Source: Xylogone sp. PMI_703 (lineage: Eukaryota; Ascomycota; Leotiomycetes). From it: 64,000 nucleotides of DNA. The stretch covers positions 7,502,001 through 7,566,000 of the forward strand of contig JAJTUQ010000002.1 of NCBI GenBank assembly GCA_021399445.1, in the 5' to 3' direction. The notes beneath the pieces are model-generated. The model did no database searches. It worked only from the letters and a program-made list of their open reading frames with translations, and was not told where the DNA came from. Positions 58,815 through 64,000 of the stretch are shown here, piece by piece. The position numbers and the translations under genes were made by a program. Position 1 is the first letter of the stretch. Every line of letters begins with the position of its first letter.

Positions 58815-61702
58815 CTATCCGGAATTCCTTGGCAGAACAGTCACGGAGCCAGTGTCATGGTCGGATCCTGCTGGTGATCCTCCTTGCTCTGCCCCATCTA
58901 CAGACAATGCGAGGTATGCGATGACAACCGTTGTGAAGAAATACTGTGTGGCTTCTTGTGTTACAATCACACCTCCTTCGGGGGATACAACCTCTTGAGC
59001 TCCAATTGTGACAAGGTCATACATGAATATTCGCTCAGAAAATGAGAGGTCAACCAGAGTATCTTGACAGGTTTCTGCTCCAGAATTGACACAGGTTTGG
59101 TCGTAGTTTTCGAAGAATGAATAGAACCCCATTCTGTAAATGAAGACATCTGTACTGTTTATAATACGTAATGCCCAGGCTTTAGCATACGTCGATGAAC
59201 TAGGTACGCAGTTACCAAAGACTGGATCAGTGGCAGCTACTGAATTGGTAAAAGGTGCAGGTGCAAGAGGAGATGGTTGATAATAAGGTGTCTCTGTCTG
59301 CATGAAGCCAAGGAAGATATTCTCAACACGTTGAAGTTGATATTGATATAGAGTGCAATGCTCTGCTACTGTTCCGTAAAGCCAGGTAGGATCAGTAGAC
59401 TCGATTAGTATTCCGCGAGTAGTGTAAACATCCACTTGTGTTTGAGATTCAATATCGATATTATGATCTGCAGTCCAAGCCCAGATATTCTTCATATAAG
59501 CGGATGCTCAACAGTAATATACACAAGTATTGAGGCTGCAATACAATCTGAATTGACAGAGCCCGTCAAGGTTGGGCAATTTGCAGCTTGCAAATTAGAA
59601 CCTATCGCACCTCTTACACGGAAATGGGAATCCCACATAGCTGCACTACCTTGCGAGCTAGCTTTAATGTTCCACTCCATTAAAATTGTTCTAGCTGAAG
59701 GTGGCCGTACAGTAAATAACATATCAAATATCTCTACAGTGCCGTGGTCACCCTCATTACTGACTCGGATCATAACGCCAGGGTTGGATAGATCAGTGAA
59801 TATTCCACCAGAAGCCATAATCTGAGGCCAGGATTCTCCGACGATTACTGAACCAGAAGGAATAAATATTGTATCTGAAACTAAATATATACCCATTAGG
59901 AAGTAGCACACTCTTCCAGACGCAAGAGCTTGTTGAATAGCAGCATTAATAGCTGCCGTGTCATCAGTGCTTCCATCTCCGACAGCACCCAGATCTATAA
60001 CGACAATGAAGCTACTAACCCCCAGGTTTTCATATTGTGGCTTTGAGCGGGTAAACCACTTTCCAGTGCTATCCAGAAGTCCGGAAGGTTTATTTGGCGC
60101 CATGCTTGATAATGAGCCAGAAGTTGCATAATTTGAATTTGACCCATCATCTGTAATGCTAAGGTATTGTTTGCCTCTTGCCCATGATTGAATGGTCTGT
60201 GCCGAATTGACACTAAAAATCACCTGGCCACCTGCAGTTTCCACAACATTTGTCACACCTCCAGGAAGTTCTGAAATGATAATGTTGTCTAGAAGAAGCT
60301 GAGGTAATTGCGCATTTGGATCAGACCCGCCTAAGAATATAACTATGTTAACAGAGTCGAAAGTGGAATCTATTAATGATACTGAAGCCCAGGGCTGGTC
60401 ATCTGGCCCACTATTAGGCCCACCTCGTGCATCAATGCCGATACCAATAGAAATCATCTGAATATTTTGGAATGTGAAACCCCAGTTCCAAATGGTTTGG
60501 ATACCGGCACCTGCACAATTGACAAATTTAAGATTCCGCATTGTGAACCTGCAGCACTAGAGTTAGCAGATGGGCCCGCCTACCCGATTTCCATCATCCT
60601 CAGGAATTAATGGTAACTTACTGTTGTGATCCTACTTTCATACCGATAGCTCCAAATTGGAATGTGATGTCTGACACAAATCCTCCAGAGCCATTCTCAA
60701 TAAACAGCCCAATTTGATTTCCGCCCTGGGTCATCAAAAAGTTGATGTTTTGTAGACTGGTAGCTTGAGCCACTTGCCAGTGGATACCAATGGGAACTCC
60801 CAGATCACTGGAGCCAACAGTCATTGTAGTCACATCTATATTGAAATTTCTAATTTGTCTGTAGAAGTTATTTTGATTTTGATACCGCTCGAATCCATTG
60901 TCATTTGGAATGTATACATCAGAATCGAACAAGGCAATGCCCTCGAAGTGGGCAGTACCTTTGATAGTTGGGAGGCTAGTAGGCTAATATATCATATTAG
61001 CTCGGAGTATGAGTGCATTCAAGGCTGGGCTGAGGTTCACATCACCAATGGCCTGAGTATAAAAGTCAAGCACAATAGGTTTGGATATTACATACGTTCC
61101 TGGGGGGAAAAACAGGATCGCTCCCAGGACGCTGGTAGTATTGCACCCATTATTATCGAACGAACAGCGCGGTCCGCTGCTTGCCGCCGCATTAATTGCA
61201 TCTGTATCATCTGTAGAGCCATCGCCTAGGGTAAAATTTCATAAGTCAGTTTACGCAAAGTTGAACAGCTTCGGTAGGTTTTACCTTTAGCCCCAAAATC
61301 CTGTACATTTCGGAACCATTGGTAGCCGGTGGGCGCATTAGGATGATTTCCATGTGCAATATTTGCAAGCCAATACCCCCTTGCATCAGCCACTCGTTGC
61401 ACATTTGGTTTAAGGAGGGGAACTCTGGGGGGAAAGGAAGTGGGTTTCGCAACTGCTGTACTCTTGTTGTCGACACTGCTATACTGCACTCGTCCACCTA
61501 CAACGAGTGGATGATCAAGTCGAGGAAGTGAATAGTTTGAGGGAAGACCTAGTGCTTCCAGAGGAGTATTTATTTCTGTGGGAAAGCTTAGTGACGCCTG
61601 AGAGGTCTCTGATGCTATTACTGTAGCATATGAAGACCGTGAGAGGAACAATGAGACAAGGCCACAAAAAAGAAGATGACCTGAGCCACCATGAGCAAAC
61701 AT
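58815..61702 (-). pseudogene. Second GH55 beta-1,3-glucanase gene, interrupted by a frameshift
   Basis: Exons 61702-61285, 61225-61041, 60983-60622 and 60548 onward. A signal-peptide-like start (MFAHGGSGHLLFCGLVSLFL) precedes both beta-helices: WFRNVQDFGAKGDGSTDD and VIDLGAVGDGSTDDTAAIN. Reading is clean until ILVYITV at about 59513; the next codons go to a stop at 59492-59494. One frame over, the conserved continuation ASAYMKNIWAWTADHN resumes and runs to 58815. One base therefore appears missing near 59500-59513, at the block that is intact in the GH55 gene at 27994 (TETASAYIEDMWGW). No intron fits the gap. With one base added the protein would be about 899 residues. Either a recent pseudogene or a sequencing error; splice sites and the rest of the frame are undamaged. 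Confidence 0.85.
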
Positions 61703-63212
61703 GGTTGCTTAAGAGTATAGTAGTAGCCGCAATGTTTTAATACACATATGGGGTTTGACATGCCGTATTCTTATAGTCTTTCCTCCCCTCGTCATCAGGG
61801 AGAGCATCTCCTACGAGTGGTCTTGCAGGCTATTGCAGACGCGATTCATTGTATCAGCACTAAAACATACGTTATTTCTCTTTAGGTAAGATAAAACCAT
61901 ACATCTACGATTGACTTCATTTACGTAAAACGCACCTTAGCTAAATACTAGATTGCAGCGTGGTTACAGTTTCATGACTTTAGACAGCTCTGTCTCACCA
62001 CAGCACTAAAGTTAAAAAGAGAGCAGTGTACCTCATTTAAACTAAAATCTATCCATAATAAGACCCGATTACTATTTCAAAGTATTATTCAGCTGCCAGA
62101 TCAGGCATCATGAGCAGTTTTCGCCATACGGTATACCCAGGTATAATGATACGCTCAGAACCGACAATTTCAACGATATTTTCGAGATTACCATTACATC
62201 CTTAGTAAGCACCACCGAAACTATCCCCTGCAGGGCCAGGAATCCAAACGACATAGGGGGGTTTATTACAGTATAGGGTATCGTTAGACTCAATATCGTT
62301 GGGGGGTTCAACCAAATACCCAGAATGGAAGATACACTGCCCTTCTTCGCTTACTTTCATACAGGCCTTATTAATCCCCCGCGCCACATCTGCGCACTAT
62401 TACTTGAAGAGGAACTTATCCATACAATTCCATAGCGGAGCACAGACATCAAATGGGGGTTTAATCGGGCTTGTAGTAAAGTAAGTTCTTCTTCAAGTAA
62501 TAATTAGTGCGCAGATGTGGCGCGGGGGTTTAATAAGGCCTGTATGAAAGTAAACGCCTGGTGCATTTAAGTGTATCCTAAATCAATTCTACACCAAATA
62601 CTTAAATAAGACTCTATATATATTCTTGCCCATTCGACCTAATCGCCAACCGGCTAGCCTGCAAGTGAGAGTCTATAGAATTTTAGATTTGATTTGATTT
62701 GATTATTAATATTATATAACAGTCTATTTTAAAATTCTGTCATTTCATACGGAGTACCATTACAAGTTGTTTAATAACTCAAAGAGTTATCACACTTGGA
62801 CTCTCCTTACATGGGTATTTATCACGCACGGTAATGATTCCAGGTCATCCCATCCGTATGCATAAGCATTTAGAACGAAATATATCAGACGACAAATGCG
62901 TAGACAGTAAGCCCGTTAGTTAGACCGACTGGTTATAATCTTTTTGCCAAAAAGTACAAGAGATCCCGAGGATTAAGTAAGATTCTTTCGTAACGGTAAT
63001 TAATTATTTTAGTCAAAATTAATTATCTATAGCGTGAAAACACTAAAGTCTCATCATATATTGACCCATGTTTACGTTAAGCAGTTTCATAAGCGTAGTA
63101 TGATATATTCGTGGGTCAGTCCTCATCTAGCTTCTGAGGGAATGCCTTTTTATGCATTTACTTTTAAGGTGCTATCAAAGGGCAAGCACATTGCTTCAAC
63201 CTCAAAAATACC
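61703..63212. other. Intergenic with a foldback element
   Basis: 1.5 kb, mostly AT-rich. Contains the foldback element at 62331-62577 and a short tandem repeat of GATTT near 62690. Motifs of the form GGGGGTTTAAT/GGGGGGTTTATT recur at 62258, 62453 and 62525. No gene called. Confidence 0.5.
62331..62577. mobile_element. Foldback (hairpin) MITE-like element
   Basis: Two long inverted arms. The inner arms 62351-62418 and 62482-62553 match over about 68 bases with few mismatches and a 4-base indel (shared blocks TTACTTTCATACAGGCC, CGCGCCACATCTGCGCACT, ATTACTTGAAGA). GATACACT at 62331 and AGTGTATC at 62570 extend the pairing outward past a diverged stretch. The loop is 63 bases and carries an extra diverged copy of the right arm's GGGGGTTTAAT segment. 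No coding capacity. Such hairpin elements are mobilised by DNA transposases; the target duplication is not clear. Confidence 0.7.
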
Positions 63213-63953
63213 ATGTTGCTTCTTATTTTTACTTTACTACTCCGGCTAGCTGTTTCCCTGCCACTTTCAATATCTGACCAGCAAACAACTAACCTCACTA
63301 CTTGCCAAGCTAATTCATTACAGGGCTGTGTCGTTGGGTCTGAGACAGGCGGTTTCGAACTCTGCAACGTGGTCGACTCTGAATTGCTTTCGAGCCTCTT
63401 AATTAGTTATGGCGAAGTTCCAAATAAAGATTGTCTATTTTATCTCGGTCTAAATGGTGCGGAGGGACAAAAAGTAGCTTCAGGTTGGTACTGCTCCAAA
63501 GTACAAGGGGGACGAGGATCTGTTGTCTGGGGCACCAGCCTTCCAGCGGCCACGCTACAATCATATAAAATGTTGGCCAACCAATTCCCAGCGGATCTTG
63601 ACGATCCTGCAAATCCATCAGGGAAGAGGCCTATATTTCGTACCTGGACAGCATTGCATTCTCGAGCTTTAGGAGAGACATGCAATGGAGTTGCATATTT
63701 TATGACCCCATCGACGAGCAATCCCGGGAGTGATCCTCTGGATAATGTTTGGTGGCTCTATGAATTTCCAGCTCTAACCCGGAACCCAAATATCCTGTCC
63801 ATTATCAAAGTCGACCCTACACTAGTTGATGAAGATGGGTCATTCTCAGATGATGGTCATGTTATATGGCAACGAGGAGACCCTCCAACTGCCCAAGCCC
63901 CTGGCGGAGCAGGCTATACTATGACATGTGCGTATGAGCTCCCTTTATCATAA
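63213..63953 (+). CDS. Small secreted protein of unknown function
   Basis: Intronless, 246 residues from ATG at 63213 to a stop at 63953. MLLLIFTLLLRLAVSLPLS is a signal peptide with likely cleavage near SLP. The mature part has seven cysteines, mostly in the N-terminal half (TTCQANSLQGC, ELCNVVD, NKDCLFYLG, GWYCSKV), and a late TMTCAYELPLS end. Trp and Gly are frequent (WLYEFPALTR, VIWQRGDPP). No recognised catalytic motif. Candidates are an uncharacterised hydrolase-associated protein or an effector-like secreted protein; neither can be supported further. Its neighbours on the left are a foldback element and a broken glucanase. Confidence 0.65.
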   Translation: MLLLIFTLLLRLAVSLPLSISDQQTTNLTTCQANSLQGCVVGSETGGFELCNVVDSELLSSLLISYGEVPNKDCLFYLGLNGAEGQKVASGWYCSKVQGGRGSVVWGTSLPAATLQSYKMLANQFPADLDDPANPSGKRPIFRTWTALHSRALGETCNGVAYFMTPSTSNPGSDPLDNVWWLYEFPALTRNPNILSIIKVDPTLVDEDGSFSDDGHVIWQRGDPPTAQAPGGAGYTMTCAYELPLS

Positions 63954-64000
63954 TAGTGTATACTAAATCTCAATAAACAGTCAATCCACCAGGCCCAACG

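Noticed and set aside
59440..59580. A small intron explaining the GH55 frameshift
   Set aside because: Candidate GT...AG pairs around the site are 16-51 bases long and either too short, do not restore the frame, or delete conserved residues.
1..64000. tRNA or rRNA genes
   Set aside because: No B-box-like GGTTCGAnnCC with a matching A-box and acceptor stem was found by eye on either strand; a covariance-model scan would settle this.

Overview
The window is nuclear DNA of a filamentous ascomycete (Pezizomycotina). The evidence is the density of about one gene per 2.3 kb, many GT-AG introns of 47-110 bases with CTAAC/CTAAT-like branch sites, four Zn2Cys6 transcription factors, and families typical of these fungi (GH55, GH20, sedolisin, GMC oxidoreductase, salicylate-hydroxylase-like monooxygenase). 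The class cannot be settled from the sequence alone; Leotiomycetes or Eurotiomycetes would both fit. I found no rRNA, tRNA, CRISPR or bacterial-style element. All exon junctions given were placed by eye, by joining conserved reading frames across GT-AG borders; in each multi-exon gene the exon lengths sum to a multiple of three.

Layout. 1-12.5 kb: the 5' part of a GMC oxidoreductase that runs off the left edge, a zinc-cluster regulator, a ten-exon divergent Hsp70-like ATPase, a coiled-coil protein and a small unknown protein. 13-21 kb: an MFS exporter divergent from a zinc-cluster regulator, a small ACT-domain protein, a divergent 6-phosphogluconate dehydrogenase and a small membrane protein. 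23-28 kb: a short protein resembling the N-terminal effector domains of fungal NLR/STAND receptors, then an apparently non-autonomous inverted-repeat element carrying a 34-unit, 15-base minisatellite, then about 2.3 kb with no recognisable gene. 28-42 kb: a secreted GH55 glucanase, a zinc-cluster regulator divergent from a Gfo/Idh/MocA oxidoreductase, an F-box/DUF7730-like protein, an FAD monooxygenase with a zinc-cluster regulator just upstream (its zinc knuckle is split by a 14-base micro-exon), and a TRP14-like thioredoxin-fold protein. 42-54 kb: a disordered protein, a small heat-shock protein, a SAM methyltransferase, a sedolisin, an amidase and an SDR-family reductase. 54.7-64 kb: a GH20 hexosaminidase with a LamG-like tail, a second GH55 gene broken by a frameshift, a foldback element and a small secreted cysteine-containing protein.

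How it fits together. The right half is rich in secreted hydrolases for beta-1,3-glucan, N-acetylglucosamine polymers and protein (two GH55, one GH20, one S53), a repertoire for fungal or insect cell-wall and necromass turnover, but the genes are dispersed, not in one cluster. Three regulator-enzyme or regulator-transporter neighbourhoods look like small local regulatory units. There is no PKS, NRPS or terpene backbone gene, so I do not call a biosynthetic cluster. The most unusual items are the minisatellite-bearing inverted-repeat element, the micro-exon, the NLR-effector-like protein with its G-x-G-x-Q tail, and the frameshifted GH55 gene.
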